From Heterobilharzia americana (taxonomy: Eukaryota; Platyhelminthes; Trematoda; Strigeidida; Schistosomatidae): a DNA stretch of 64,000 bases. The notes beneath the pieces are model-generated. The model saw nothing but the letters and a program-made list of their open reading frames with translations. It did not search any database and had not been told where the DNA came from. Below, one piece after another: positions 10,295-23,309 of this stretch; position 1 is the first letter of the stretch; each line of letters begins with the position of its first letter. A program made the position numbers and the translations under genes. The stretch is from assembly GCA_944470555.2 (NCBI GenBank), contig OX104130.1, forward strand, positions 4,216,001-4,280,000, given 5' to 3'.

Positions 10295-11057
10295 CTTGGA
10301 CGCTACGCGATAATACGGGACAATTTCCATTTTTAGTTCATCCAGAAGTAACCTCTGTGCTTGCTGGACGATAAAATCACCAGCCAATGGGGAACGGATA
10401 AGCTCTTGTGTTAAAACCAAACCGTCGTACACAGGAACAGCAGATGTGTGTATGGCTCCACAGTCTAGAACCAAACCTGTGTGCCGACCATTTGCAAAAC
10501 AGGTGAGAGCAGCATTTTTGGCTATGTAAAATGCTGGAACCTGAGTAGTAAGTTATTTGTAACAGGAATAAACACACTTTGAACTTTTCAAACAATATTT
10601 CGGCAGTTTTTTCTCGTTTGGACTTTGTATTCCATGAGGGTTCGGAAAAGAGTATAGGGTGATGGCTCGCTTCTTCAGGTGTTAAATAACTTAGCATGTA
10701 GCTCATCACATCCTCAAAAGCATCCCAATCATCAACTGCACACGAATAATTATAATACTATAAATTACTTAGCCCATCTTTCAGAAATGATTGAAGGTCT
10801 GTTCCCTTGCGAGGAACCAGAATATTGTGACCTGCAACCCGCTTAGCTGGTAGACCTTCTTCATTCCCAATAATACCAAGAGTAGATGGTATATCAACCT
10901 AGACTACTTATTATTCACCTCGTATCTTAATACCTTAGGGTTGTCTTCTCCGGCGAAACCACCCCTTAGAGAAAACGACCCAAAATCGAAAACAAGAGCC
11001 CCAACCTCATCTACAAAGTCAGTAAGGATACAAATGAACACAAAACAAACCGCTCAT
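10295..11057 (-). CDS. ACTL6A: Actin-like protein 6 (BAF53/Arp4), exons 1-5
   Basis: Orthologue of ACTL6A/BAF53, the nuclear actin-related protein shared by SWI/SNF (BAF), INO80 and TIP60/NuA4 chromatin complexes. Coding exons are 11051-11057 (MS plus one base), 10934-11010, 10769-10898, 10578-10735 and 10295-10540, joined across introns of 40, 35, 33 and 37 nt, all GT-AG and in phase. The start gives [14 protein letters not shown], the first actin phosphate-loop region. Exon 4 carries [10 protein letters not shown] and [13 protein letters not shown]. Exon 5 carries [16 protein letters not shown], the second phosphate loop, and SPLAGDFI. With exons 6 and 7 the visible product is 256 residues, against about 430 for the family, so the rest lies left of the window. 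The start Met is supported by the short N-terminus typical of the family. Confidence 0.93.
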
Positions 11058-11090
11058 AGCTCCACTACTGAAAAGCGTATTCCGTAAGGC

Positions 11091-11105
11091 CGCTCCCGCC
11101 AATAG
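11091..11105 (-). promoter_or_regulatory. CCAAT/E2F-like site upstream of the actin-like gene
   Basis: On the minus strand CTATTGGCGGGAGCG lies 34 nt before the ACTL6A start codon. It combines an inverted CCAAT with a TTGGCGGGA block resembling an E2F site. Its position fits a core promoter or 5' UTR, but this is motif similarity only. Confidence 0.25.
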
Positions 11106-11469
11106 ACTTAGCTAATGTACAATTCCCAATATCTGCTTAACAAGCTTATGTAAACCAGTTGATCTCTTCATGCTCACTTTTGGGTCTTCCGGAATGGCTC
11201 TGTGTCTTTGGTGGATTCCAATGCAACAGATCCAGCCATTTGTCTGCTATAGCTCTGATGTTGGTTAGTTTATGGGGTGACTGTGGTGCTGTTTGGTTCT
11301 TCAACTGTCGATTTGTCAGACAGTTGTCCGGACTGGTTCTCAAACAGAGTTGGAGATAATTAGGACGTGGCTTGGAAAAAAGATACGTGTGAGCAAAAAG
11401 CGAAGAAAAGTTAAATGATGGAGTAATCGACGTACACCAAAGTCGTCGGGGTGCAAAGATAAGCAGAAC

Positions 11470-12800
11470 TTAGATAGGTAAAGTTGATTCATAGTGAGTA
11501 AGAGAGGTGAAAAAAACTTGGGTGCTCAGAGTTTGAGAGGTAACAATGTTGGAATGGTCTGACAATAACTGATTTCTTCTATCTAGTTCGTATTCCGGGT
11601 AGATGAGCGTAAACCGTGGTTCACTGTGTAACTGTCTAGCCTTTTCTTTGAACTGTCGGTAGATGGGAGGAGGAGACTGCATGTGCTGGTAGTGTATTCC
11701 AGTGCCTATGGACCCAAATACAGAATAAGTGTAAACGCACACGAGTTTCTGACCTTTGGTAGGCAATTCTTCCTGGGTTTCCACGGGGATCACCATTGCG
11801 GGCACTCGGTAGTATTCCTTTGTTCAGCGGATATTTTGTAGGCCATTATCAAATCACCTTGTAACCTTTGGTATCTAGGAGAGCATAAGCTTAGGTCTTT
11901 GCACCTGTCATCATGTGGTTTTCGGTGCATCTCTGCAACACCCCTCGCGGCTCACCTCCAAACTTTCGCTAGGGGGTTCGTGTTTCTTTTCAGGCGTGGT
12001 GGAGCGAAGACGTTACGGACCCCGTGGGTCTTGTAGAGTTTCAAAAAGAGCTCTGAGATAAGGGGACTCCGTTATCTACTCACAAAGTGTAGTGCACCGC
12101 ACTCTTTTCAGGCATCTCCCGAGTAGTTGGTATCGGTGTATGGTTTCTCCGTCACCATCAAACCCAGTTCTTTCTCTGCTAAGGTATGAGAAAGATGTAA
12201 ACTGCAGAGGGAGTGGGACGCTTTCTGTGGATCAGGAGCTTGGAAAAACATGGACCGCCATTTATCCAGGTTAAGTGCCAGTTTTCGCCCACTCCTCCAG
12301 CCTTTCAGATCATTGTGTAGTGTATGCGATTCCTCTTCGCACACTTCTCTCCATAATTCGACGTCGTCGGCGTAAAGAAGAATCGGAGAGCTGATGCGCA
12401 GCAGGAAGTTTTTCATGAACAGTAGGAACATTCAAGGACCTAAAATTGCTCCTTGGGATATATCGGACGGTGATGTTTTTCAAATTGAATAGACCCTGTT
12501 GAATTTCGCGCAGAACTCCCTATCATCTAAGTAGTTCTGCAGTGGTTATAGCACCTGGCCACGAATACCCAACCCAGCTATCTTGTGTGCTAGGATGGTT
12601 TACGAGACTGGGTTAAAGGTTTTGACGAAATCCAGAAAGAGCGCGTCAAACACTCTTCAATCGGTCTTGCGTTTTCTAAATTAGGACATTGTTCTTTGTT
12701 GTTTCGATTGCCATAAGAATACAATCTTGCTTTGATGTCTGAAGACCAGCTGTGGATTGGTTTTCGAATGTCCTACAGATATGTACCGGCAGTTAATTGC
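11470..12800 (-). mobile_element. CR1-type retrotransposon, degenerate C-terminal half, antisense
   Basis: Minus-strand peptides at 12108-12431 contain ISSPILLYADDVELW, the RT catalytic box of CR1-type elements (compare ISSPILLFADDIKIW in the 44-46 kb element). The block near 11820-11900 matches the element's C-terminal coding region, and 12420-12700 matches the RT part upstream of the catalytic box. Numerous stops and indels show an old copy. Confidence 0.7.
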
Positions 12801-13301
12801 ATGAAATCAACAGCTCAGGATTCGGGGACATTCAACACTGATGCTGACTTTCATCATTTTAGTGAACTCCAAGTTGTGGGCAGGCGGTCAGGCACCTAGG
12901 CGATTTGGTACGTTGTTGTATAACGCTACGCTTCTCTGGCGTGGTTCTCTAGGGCGCTAGTTGGAACGCATCGGTATGTTGTCACGCGCCGTCAACTATA
13001 CCATCCCACCTACCAACTCAGTTGCGTTCTTTCTTGGTCTCACACTAGTGGGTATATAGCAGGTCCAAATAACTGGCGATTGGCCTCTGTGTCTAGACTG
13101 GCAAGCTCGTTCATTTTTGCACTTGCTCGTTTCTGTTTTCACGGCGTCAATTCTTTTTTAATTCTATCATCGACTCCCCCTACCCAGGTGTGACTAGGTT
13201 CCAAAACTTATCCGCATTCAACCAACAAGTCGCCTAGTCCAGCTGGTGCCATTCTAGCCAGACGGTGCAGAAACGTAGATTCTGTCCTCCGGCGCTGATT
13301 T

Positions 13302-13800
13302 TTGAGAGCAGGACGTCACATGCCCTCATTCCCAACCTCTCGCTGTCATACGTTCGCTACCGCGGGAAATAATGAGCGCGTTACAGTGCATAAATTTGGC
13401 CCTGAAGTAAGTTCTCCTCATGCATTTCGCAAAGCTGCACTTCCAAGGAAAAATGAGCCCACAGATCACCAGCGCTTAGAGGAACCACTTGGTAACATCG
13501 AGCTATGGGACAACTCAGTTACTGATACCCTCATACGCATGCGAGAAGTTATTGGCCCACGAGCGTTAAATAAGGGCCTTCTCCGAGGGATGTTGCACTC
13601 GAAACTACCACAGCAGTTGCAAACCGTGTTAGTAACACTTCATTCCTTTGTCATCAAGTATCCGGTGGTCTCAGATGATAAGATATGGGGATCCCTAATT
13701 GGCCTGCCTCTGAAGTATATTCTAAGAGGAAACCCAGGGGTCGGTATCCAGGAGCCACAAGGCCACGCAACTCTGCTGTGCGTCTTCTACGAACCCTAAG
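13302..13800 (+). pseudogene. Ty3/Gypsy gag-like remnant
   Basis: An open frame of 165 codons lies just upstream of clearly Gypsy-type pol remnants and in the same orientation. It contains a stretch (residues about 57-115, IELWDNSVTDTLIRMREVIG onward) compatible with a retrotransposon gag/capsid, but no zinc knuckle was found. The assignment rests mainly on position. Confidence 0.35.
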
Positions 13801-14559
13801 CCCCAGGTCACGACATGTGACACAAAAACGCGTTTTGCCCCGTTATGGCATTGCACGTGGCCACCCAGCAGCTAAGTCTCGCGTGATCAAAAATCCTGAG
13901 TGGTGTTAGTCACACAACACCAATGGTGAAGAAGCCAGGAATCGTCATAGGCCTCGCATTTTCATAAAGACCTCGGGAAGACTGGAAGCTGCCCATTTGC
14001 ATGCACGAACAGCAACCACAGCCGGCGGAAGAAGCCGTTTGTTGTTCGTCACCTGCGAGAAAACTATGGTTCTCAACATCGTCGACCATTGTGAAGAAGT
14101 TAGGGTTCCTCCCTTAACCTCAAGTGAACGTAATAATGAAGCGCCATTCAATCTCCAAGCTGCCAACGGTGTAGCGATCACGACCTTTAGAAAAGGGTGG
14201 GTCTACCTGGACTTAGGTTTACGCGACCCTACCCACTCAATATTTCTTCTGGCTGGTGTTTCCATACCCGCCGACGGCGGATGATGGGTGACAACACGAA
14301 ATCACCTATTGGGGGAGCTGCTGAGGTAGGCCCGCATGGAGTCATGGCTAGAACGAAACGCCCAGTCCACTAGTCCGATCAGACAGTTTCAAACAAATAT
14401 CCGGAGTCGAGAAAGTCCACGCATACTGCCGTGCATAATCAGCAATGTTATGCACCCTATAATAGCCACAGGTTCGCTAGAGGCATCCGAAGTATGCCGT
14501 CTAGCTCTCGATAAGCTTGGAACGGAGAAGACAAGTTCGATCACATAATTGAACTGGGA

Positions 14560-15600
14560 ACTATCGAGTCGTTAAACTGCTTTAGCGGACTGCCATCGCA
14601 TATAGTTCTCAAAAAGGAAAGCGGTGAACTCTGTTTGGCCATCGATTACTGAATGCTTAGCGCCTAAATAAAACTGAACTGCTACCTTTTACCTCACATT
14701 TCCGGTTTGATGGCGACTTTATGTGGAATGAAAATATTCCGTAACATCAACCTGATCGAAGCGTACAGCCAGACATCTACGTAACGAACTTATCTTGTAA
14801 ACAGCCACTACTACACTTTTTGGCTTGTTTGAATTTTTGCGCATGTCTTTTGTTCCACGCAATGTAGCACAAACAACCCAGCGCTTTGTTTGAAGATATC
14901 TTCCTTAGTTTCGATTTTGCCCACGTGTACATCAACGACTGCTTCATTGCCAGTTCAGATACGGACTCAATTTAAGCATTTGGACCTTGCATTCCATCGA
15001 CTGCAAAAGCATGGCAGTCAAAATCCGGAAATATCAAATGGAGTTAGGTGTCTCGGTTTCTTCGGCGTACCGTTGAAAGAAAGGTATACGTTAATTAACA
15101 TATAAAGTGGTAGCTCCTCTGAACTACTTGGAGCTGACCCGCTTGCGACAGCCTGGTAGGCTGTTACCGAAGGTTTATTCTCAATTGCACTTCCATCAGC
15201 GGGTCAATCCCAGATCTACTCCTAAGGAATGAAAGGTCTGTGGCTCCAGATCACGTGGCCTTACTTGGTTTCTGTAAGGTGGAGGAAGCCGTCGGAAATG
15301 CAACCATGCTTATGCACCATAGCCCCAGTTCTCCCTTCATTGCTGCTCTTGATGTACCTAAATCAACTATCGCGGCAGTTTTGCGACAGCTGGCTGCCAA
15401 CCAGTGGCAACCACAAGCCATTTTCTCGGGCTGGCCGCTGGAAGCCGAAACAAAGTATAGTTCTTCTGGCTGGGGAACCCTAGCTACATACTGTTCCGCG
15501 CGCCATTTTCGAGATTTGGTTGAAGGTTGTGATCTCATCATTTCCACGGACCACAAACCACTGACTTCCTCTCTTGGCTGAATATCCGACAAGTACTCCC
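14560..15600 (+). pseudogene. Ty3/Gypsy reverse transcriptase and RNase H, decayed
   Basis: Pieces in order are: VLKKESGELCLAIDY (about 14610), FGLFEFLRMSF (about 14825), the catalytic box read as VYINDCFIASS at 14925-14955, and an RNase H block ISTDHKPLTSSLG (about 15538-15580). The first catalytic Asp of the usual Y-x-D-D box is Asn here, and several stops and frame changes intervene. Together with the integrase further on this identifies a dead Ty3/Gypsy pol. Confidence 0.75.
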
Positions 15601-15869
15601 CCGTAAGTCATGACAGCTGGTCTACATTTCCCAGTCCGCTTCGGATATTCGACACATCTGGAGCAAAATAACTTTGCGGCTGACGCATTATCGTGAATAT
15701 CTTCAACAAACCGTGTCGGTGTTTACCTTTTTGGATTCGCTCGACTTCGAAAAGGCTACCATGGGATAAAGCAAGCATGAGTTGTCATGCAAAACGCTGA
15801 GCTGCGACGGCGTTCGGTAAAATAAGGCGCAGACACACTTCCGTGCGACGTATCCACCAGGCAACGGCG

Positions 15870-17290
15870 CCAAATGGTTCCGAAAAGATATCAAAGCAAT
15901 GTTTTCAATATGTCACAAAAACCACCTCACCCACGTGTGCCAGGCGCTGTTAGGCTTGACGCACAACGTTTCAACTGGCCTGGGATAAACAAAGAAGTTC
16001 AAGAGTGGACACAGTCGTGCGTAGCCTGCCAGGAAGTAAAGTCGCATGGCACACGAAAAGTCCTTAGGTGCTTTTCTAACCCCAGATGCACATTCCAACT
16101 GCACTGACGTGAATATTTTAGGACCTCTATCAGAGTTAGGATACACAAGTCTTTTACCCGCGCGGATCGCTTCATGCGCTGATTGAGAGCGGTATCCATT
16201 AAATTATATTACATCTGAAACTACTGCTGGCATCCTCGTCGAAGGATGGATGACAAACTTTGGATGTCCATCTTATGTAACAACCGACCGTCGAAATTGG
16301 TTCCAATTTGGATTTGTAATGCCCAGTAAACCTGGTTGTGATTTCTGTCTGCTGTGAACTTTGTGTTGACTATTGGCTGCTATCGAATGACGAATAACTT
16401 TTAATGTCCTCGTTGAGTTTTGCCCGCTTGACTTGCCCACCAGAAGGCATGGAATAACCACGTTGTACTCCTGTCTGCCTTCCTATTTGACAAATTGTGG
16501 TTGTCTGAAGTAAATTGCACCGAGCGTTAACCATGGGCCCCCGGGTGTAGCCGATTATTTTACGCTTTAACCGTACTTTTGGGCTGCACTTGGTTTCGAA
16601 CGACAGTCAACCGCCAACAAGCGAGTAGCGTGGCAGGACATTTCCACCGACAGCTGAAAGCTGCTCTTTTGGCCGCAGATAAGTTTTAGTGAACCGAGAG
16701 ATTGCCCCTACTCCTGCTGCAAATCCAGAAGGCGTCTAAAGCTGGTTTTGGATGCTCATTTATCAGAACTCGCCTATGGAACTACTTTGCGCCCACCAAA
16801 CAAGTTTATTTCCCCTTCAACCCTAACACACGTTGATGGCACCTCCTGCATGACTAGTCTTACAAATGCGATCAGCTGAGACAGGCCGGCTCCACCTCGA
16901 CCTTAAGCAACCGATTTCCTCATTCCCTCATGCTGCAAAAGGCATCACACCTTTTCTCAAGCACTGACGCTGTTTGTCCACCACTAGAACCACTATATGA
17001 TGGACCATTCGAAGTTGTCAAGCGACTGGGAAATTTTGCGTAACCAAGCAAAACGGACGTGGAGGCACGCATGTCGGAAGCATCAGAAATTACCCGACCT
17101 AAGGACCGGCAAACCAAGGAATTCGGCATAACTCGAGATGCCACGAGATTTGTGCTCCCACATTTTATCCATAGAGACAGACCATGCTCCACATACACCT
17201 ATGCCACAGGCGTGGAAACGTATGGCCAAAGAAACTACCAGTTTCTACCTCATGCTGGTCACCTGAGAGATCTTCACTCCCAGTGTTGAA
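15870..17290 (+). pseudogene. Ty3/Gypsy integrase, decayed
   Basis: Frame 15874-16107 carries an integrase zinc-binding-like segment (FNWPGINKEVQEW, then C-V-A-C). FGCPSYVTTDR near 16260 fits the catalytic core. PLEPLYDGPFEVVKRLGNF at about 16985-17040 is the C-terminal GPY/F-like module. These occur in the expected order but in different frames with stops between them. No flanking LTR could be delimited. Confidence 0.75.
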
Positions 17291-17299
17291 GGAGCCAAG

Positions 17300-18370
17300 G
17301 CGGACCGGGAAATGGGACTACCTGAAGACATAGACTGTGTTGACGGTAGAGTGACCGGAGTGAATACAGGAAATGGTAGAGCAACTCAGTGACTATCAAA
17401 CTCAATACCCTGCACCCAGGAGACAAGAAAACACATTCCATCATCTTGTTTAGTGTCCCCACATCATGACACTTACTCTTAGAAAAAAGAGCAGCTTGAC
17501 AGGGGAAACTGGGATAATCACTGCGAAAAGCTAGGAATAGAACCTGTTGCAGTCAACTTATGCCGGCTCTCCTGAGGAAATAAGATAGTTCGAGATAAGC
17601 CATTACCCCTCACGGCGTCAACAATGGTAGCGAAATGGTCGGAGAAGTAGTACTGACATCTAATACACCAGGCGCCACAAGCTTCTGTTACATAAGAGCG
17701 AAGACATAAATCATGGGTTACTAGAGCGGTGAAAAAGAAGTCCGGCTTTAGTGGTTTGCACAGGGCTGATGCCATGGTGGTGTACGGAACACCCGAACTG
17801 ATGGGTGGATAGAAAAAATGTGATCATTGCCCCCATGATGTAGAGCAGTAGAGATGGCTAGTGGCAAAATTAGGACCAGGAAACTTATCTGGCAGCACTC
17901 ACCAGGATGCACACCTGTGGAGCACCTCTTCGCCCAGGCCACTAGCTAAGCGCTTCTACTCCGAAGCATTGCTCAGAGAGGTCCTTGTGGCATGGAGTTG
18001 AGCAGAAGATCAAATAACAAGCTTTGTACGATGTTACGAAATCAAACCACAGCCCAGTATACTGGAAGGTAGAAGGTAACCTACTACAGCGCTTTGGGCA
18101 GTGCTTGTTACTGAGGGACTACGAAGTGAACTAATGCCCACAGACATGACGATGAGCACTTTCGCTACACCAGGACTGCCGTAAGAACCAAAAGAAAGAG
18201 GCTTGCCACCTCAGCAGGGACCGGCAAACAGCATCCGATTCAACGAACAGCAACCTCGACACAAGTTCCCGTACCGCACCAACCCTAGATTTTGGCTTCG
18301 TGACGTGTTTCACACAGGAATATAAGGGGTCCCAGAAATAAACTACTGGAGCTAAGAGCAATGCGTTTTC
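17300..18370. other. Unassigned sequence between Gypsy and CR1 relics
   Basis: Short open frames occur on both strands, but none shows a recognisable motif. It may be the ORF1/5' part of the following CR1-type copy or flanking DNA. Confidence 0.3.
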
Positions 18371-18379
18371 ATCCGCATG

Positions 18380-20560
18380 CAGACATAAGTTTCATTTCGG
18401 AGACGCGACCATTGTCAGATGTCTTCCGTCAGGGAACTTCCGTAACTAACATAACCTTGTTCTGAAGGGCAGGTAAAGAGGGAAGCGGAGTGGTCATATA
18501 TAATCGTGCGCAGCTGAAAGCCAAAGAAGTGACTGGTAATGTGTTTGGCCAACCGCCAGAATCCTTTCAGTGCTGTCTCGCCATAAACCCAACAAAGTAC
18601 TGACCAGGGTGGTATACAGGCCTCCTCTATGCAAAAAAGAGCATGGTCATGAAAGGATCACTTCGATTTCAATGCCCACCTTGGCAGCCTATGAGCATGT
18701 AGCCCTAGCTGGAGGCCTTAACACACCGGCACTTAACACGGGACGTGCAGTAAGCCTCATACATAAATCTTTCGGACAGACACCTTGAAGCACATTCGTA
18801 GCAGCAGGACTAATGGAAAAAGTTGAGCAGAACACTTAGTGGGGACCAGATGGAAAAATATTACTACTTGACTGCGTTATAACTGGCGGCGATCCTTTGG
18901 TGGACGACACCTGTGACCAACCCCTTCGTGGACAAGGCGATCACGAGTTGGTGAGATTCTCCGTTATGGCCAAGGAGAAACTCCGAGCAGTTGAATCAGA
19001 AGCCTTCCACTGTTACCGGAGGGCGGACTATTACCCCGTTACGAATAAATTTTGAACGCCATAAGAATGACACCCTTTATCGATGAACGATAGCTAAATA
19101 CATTTTGGAAATATTACCTGGGGCGTCATGGTAAAGGGTGTTTCATAAGTAGTCAGACGACAATCTGTCATATGTTCTTGAGTGCCTGGCACAACCCAAA
19201 GGTAAGTACATGGAAGAAAAAGGGCATGGCGTAATTGGTGCACATTGTGCAGGGAGTTGGAAACTCTTGGCTTCAAGTGGCTACTGAATTGGCGTAGTAC
19301 ATGCGTTCAAGAGAACAGGTACAAGTACCAGGGTAGCCCTACCAAACACCGAAATTACAATCCAAAAAGCCTATAACGATTTTTGGCGCAGTGGAAATCA
19401 ATGAATAAATGTGTTAACCTTATCTCAGGGCGAACGGTGAAAACTTGAGTAGTTGCGAGATGTTGGAACCTTTGGGCGGCGGATATGACGAGCAGGTCAA
19501 CACAGTGATGCGTCCGCTTCCAACTTCCAGCAGCGTCACAAAGTTTTAGGACTAGGATATGAAGGTGACGAACGTGGAAATTTCGTAAAATCAAGCGTTC
19601 CTGAAACCCCAATACTTAGGACAGCGAAATCTCACAGCTGTGACGAAATAGGAGTGATAGTCCTGTGGATTTGTGCCGGGCTGCTAAGCATACAGATGTA
19701 CAGGCTTTTTAAGCCTTATTTAGAAATAAATCAACTCCCCAGAGAATGGAAGCATGCTATTTTCTCGTCAAGCTTCAAAGGAGGCGATTGAAAAAACCAC
19801 GCAATTACAGACCGTACTGTCTACTGTACTGGAAAGCCTGGTCTCAAATTTTGCTCAGAGCTGCCAAAATAGAAATGAAATCGCTCATCCCACCCAACAC
19901 GGTCGTTTGCCACAAACTTGCACACAGCTTAGGATGACTAAAATAACAAATAAACAGCAGGCAACTAGTCCACGCTATCTTTCTGGACTTGGTCGAAGCT
20001 TTCGAAAGCGTCCCCTGTAACACCATACTCACAAAACTTACAAAGGTGGGTATCAGTGAACCACTCATAACATGGTCTACAGCATACCTAAAGGGGGGAA
20101 AGTCCCGCACCACGATAAACAGAATTAGGTCAACGTGGAGAGGTGAAAGAACGTGACTTTCTTAAGGGACAGCTTTGGATTACTTCCACCGTTACTATTC
20201 GCGAGTGATCTCGCTCAAATCCCCTCATTCATCCTCCTGTTTGCCAAAGTCATCAATTTATTGAGGACAATAGTTTAGGATTTGTCCTGGTGCGAACTTG
20301 ACAGACGCAAAGACCAATCACTAATTATTCGAACTTGTTATATACCCACGAATACGAGACCAAGGAAGAACACGATAGCGTAGTCGGATGGAATAGTATA
20401 TTTGGATGGTTATGCCAAAATACCGATGCGTTCCAACTAACTGGCTAGAGAGTCGAATACGAGCAATGCAACGTAACACGACAGCGTGCCAAATGGCGAG
20501 GATGCTTGACCGGGTGCCTTCAGCTTAGCGAGTCCAGTTAAACTATCAAGGTCAGCATCA
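18380..20560 (+). mobile_element. CR1-type retrotransposon, degenerate endonuclease and RT, sense
   Basis: About 18380 reads ADISFISETRPLSD, the endonuclease start (compare SDIIFITESWLSPD in the intact element). Near 19735 LPREWKHAIFSS and KKPRNYRPY match the RT fingers block. HAIFLDLVEAFESVPC near 19970 is the RT aspartate block, and GISEPLITW follows. The peptides are spread over different frames. It ends near the scaffold gap with an A-rich stretch. Confidence 0.7.
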
Positions 20561-20796
20561 ATGTCGAAAGTCGTCAAACCCTAGGCTATTGATTTTGGGG
20601 GTGTGTGACGCTACAGATCACTTCCCCCCTAGTGGGTTCGTGAGGACCCTAAGACGATACCAGCCGGAAGTAAAAACCCAGTGGTTTCTCCACTGGTAAA
20701 ACTCTTCCGATGGGCTCACTGCGTGAGGTGGCCCCTGGTTGTCTGAACCTTATTCTAGGGTGTCGTGGCGATTAAATAAATAAAATACAATAAATG

Positions 20797-21296
20797 NNNN
20801 NNNNNNNNNNNNNNNNNNNNNNNNNNNNNNNNNNNNNNNNNNNNNNNNNNNNNNNNNNNNNNNNNNNNNNNNNNNNNNNNNNNNNNNNNNNNNNNNNNNN
20901 NNNNNNNNNNNNNNNNNNNNNNNNNNNNNNNNNNNNNNNNNNNNNNNNNNNNNNNNNNNNNNNNNNNNNNNNNNNNNNNNNNNNNNNNNNNNNNNNNNNN
21001 NNNNNNNNNNNNNNNNNNNNNNNNNNNNNNNNNNNNNNNNNNNNNNNNNNNNNNNNNNNNNNNNNNNNNNNNNNNNNNNNNNNNNNNNNNNNNNNNNNNN
21101 NNNNNNNNNNNNNNNNNNNNNNNNNNNNNNNNNNNNNNNNNNNNNNNNNNNNNNNNNNNNNNNNNNNNNNNNNNNNNNNNNNNNNNNNNNNNNNNNNNNN
21201 NNNNNNNNNNNNNNNNNNNNNNNNNNNNNNNNNNNNNNNNNNNNNNNNNNNNNNNNNNNNNNNNNNNNNNNNNNNNNNNNNNNNNNNNNNNNNNNN
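20797..21296. other. Assembly gap (500 N)
   Basis: Exactly 500 undetermined bases, a conventional scaffold-gap length, so the true size is unknown. The missing last exon of the glycolipid-transfer-protein gene may lie here. Confidence 0.99.
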
Positions 21297-22054
21297 TTGG
21301 TGGTTTAGTGATTAATTGCTACAGTATCTTTGTATTATGTGTCCTATTGTCTTCATTGTCTTTATTATATCAGTGCCTTATCATACTCGGTCACTCGACG
21401 AATAAACACTATGCACACGGAGTAGAAATGACTAAGCACTTGTATCGCATGACTGAAATATTCTGCTACTCATGGGATGAATGGGAGAGAAGAGGGGGAA
21501 CTATGAAAGTTGTGTGTGGTGGATACGGAGATACTTTTGATATGCATATGGAGAAGAAAATTCTATTTCCATCATCACTAGTAAAAAATAATACTGTTTC
21601 AGTGTATGAAATATTCAGTAAAGAAATTAACAATGAATCATACGCTACCCATGCGCCCTTGTTCTACATTTACATTCAGGAAGTCAACCAGTCAGGTGGG
21701 AGTGATGGCTAGTCGAGTTATGTTGACATAAGTAATTAGCAAATCACATTAAAGGTCATTCATCTAATACGCTTAAAAAAGCAGACTGCAGTTATTTTCA
21801 GTTGTGAAAATCAACCAATCAGGTTAGCTCACCCTGACTAACTGAATTCTTCTGAATCCACATGGATTACACTATCTTGTTTGATAGGAATACGTTTTCC
21901 GTTCAATATTAAAGCTAATCGAATAGTTCTGTGGGATTAATTTAATACTTTTTAGCACTATCTATCGTGTTCCATATATATTGTATAAACATTAAAGGCG
22001 ATTCTTAAGCAGTCAGTATTGACAGAATAATTCCCCATAAAGATGTCTACTTAC

Positions 22055-22132
22055 AAGTAATTCACAATCATCTTGTTCTAATGCCATTTTCTTGATAAAT
22101 ACTGATCGTTTGGGAACAGCACGTAGAACAAA
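22055..22132 (-). CDS. GLTP: Glycolipid transfer protein, penultimate exon
   Basis: This 78-nt phase-0 exon encodes 26 residues, FVLRAVPKRSVFIKKMALEQ then DDCELL. It lies between an acceptor CTCTCGACAG and a donor GTAAGT on the minus strand. It continues the preceding exon (ending MNYAFR) to give the family's F-x-x-A-L-x-A-x-P-x-R-x-x-F-L-like helix. A final exon of roughly 30 residues, carrying the last helix and C-terminus, is expected at lower coordinates but was not found in 21297-22054. Confidence 0.78.
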
Positions 22133-22389
22133 CTGTCGAGAGAAAAAAGTTAGAGACAGACAGATTACATAGTATCACCATAAATGTTAGAAAGTTTTAA
22201 ATTATAAGGATGATCTGCTGGTTTAACAGTAAGCGGTTCTTCATCAGGATAATACATAGCTAATAGCCTGTTGGATGTTAAAACATGAATATTTATCTCT
22301 GACTAAATATTATATCGGCTGGAATTCCACATTTTTCGGTTCGTGTGCTTTATGTTACACCATCCACTTTACTCTCTAAAACAAAACAC

Positions 22390-22520
22390 CAGTGGATTAA
22401 GCTGTGGCGTTGAAAGTAGTGGGTTTAGTATTCGAGTCAACATCATCTGCTGAGATGCCGGTACATTTAGCTGACGAGTCCCAACCGGGATAAAACGCGT
22501 GTCCTATATTCAATTTACTA
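22390..22520 (+). repeat. SINE with degenerate hammerhead
   Basis: A B-box-like GTATTCGAGTCAAC is followed by AGCTGACGAGTCCC, a four-base loop, GGGA and TAAAAC, then GTGTCC. CTGACGA is intact but GAAA has become AAAA-like, so the core is probably inactive. Confidence 0.65.
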
Positions 22521-23309
22521 ACCACTAAGAAGTAATCCATAACGAAATTTCAACAGTTCAGAGGATACAATGAAATGTGCACTATTGAAAAATCAATTTT
22601 TCAACGGTTAAATCATTGAAACATCATAAGGTAGGGAAATGAATGCATTTCAGCGAACATTGTATCGCCTTCACAGACAGTTGCGAATTAGTTTCGCTAA
22701 AGTTAACCAGAGAATTCTTTAAAAACCACCGAGGATGGTATCATGAGACCAACATACATCTACAGTAGAGGTTTGACATAGAGTCTTACAGAAAAGAGGT
22801 AAGTTAGTTTTTGCAGTTGTAAAACCTTATCGAAGGAGACTTCTAGGACAGTTTACTCATGCTTTACTGCCGTGTTCCTGAAGCAGGATGAGATTGAGGA
22901 AAGATTGATAGTGTTCAGGCTAAAATATAGCATTAATCTGACTGTTGGTTTGATTCTTGTATGAGAATGCAGACTGATACTTTGAAGCTCACATCATAGC
23001 AGAAAAAGTTCATAATCTACTCTGGGTGATATAACTCAGATTCGCTTACAGCAGCTAAAATATATCCACACTGCATCTTCATCTTAGCCTTTTCACAGTC
23101 ACATTACGACATCGTTTCTACTGATTTCACTACCATTTGGTTGCCTTGTCTCTTGATATATCATGATGTGTCCTTTTATAACAAACTTATTCAATACTTT
23201 CAGGTCAAATTTTAACGCTGATATCTAACAAATCCAATGACGGATTCTAACAGCCCCACATTACTAAGAGAAGTGGTCAGCACTTGCATGGATTGGTGCT
23301 CAGACTTAA

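Noticed and set aside
21308..21712. 134-codon open frame with a hydrophobic start next to the gap
   Set aside because: No motif, no splice or promoter context and opposite strand to the surrounding GLTP gene; it may continue into the gap, but nothing supports a gene.
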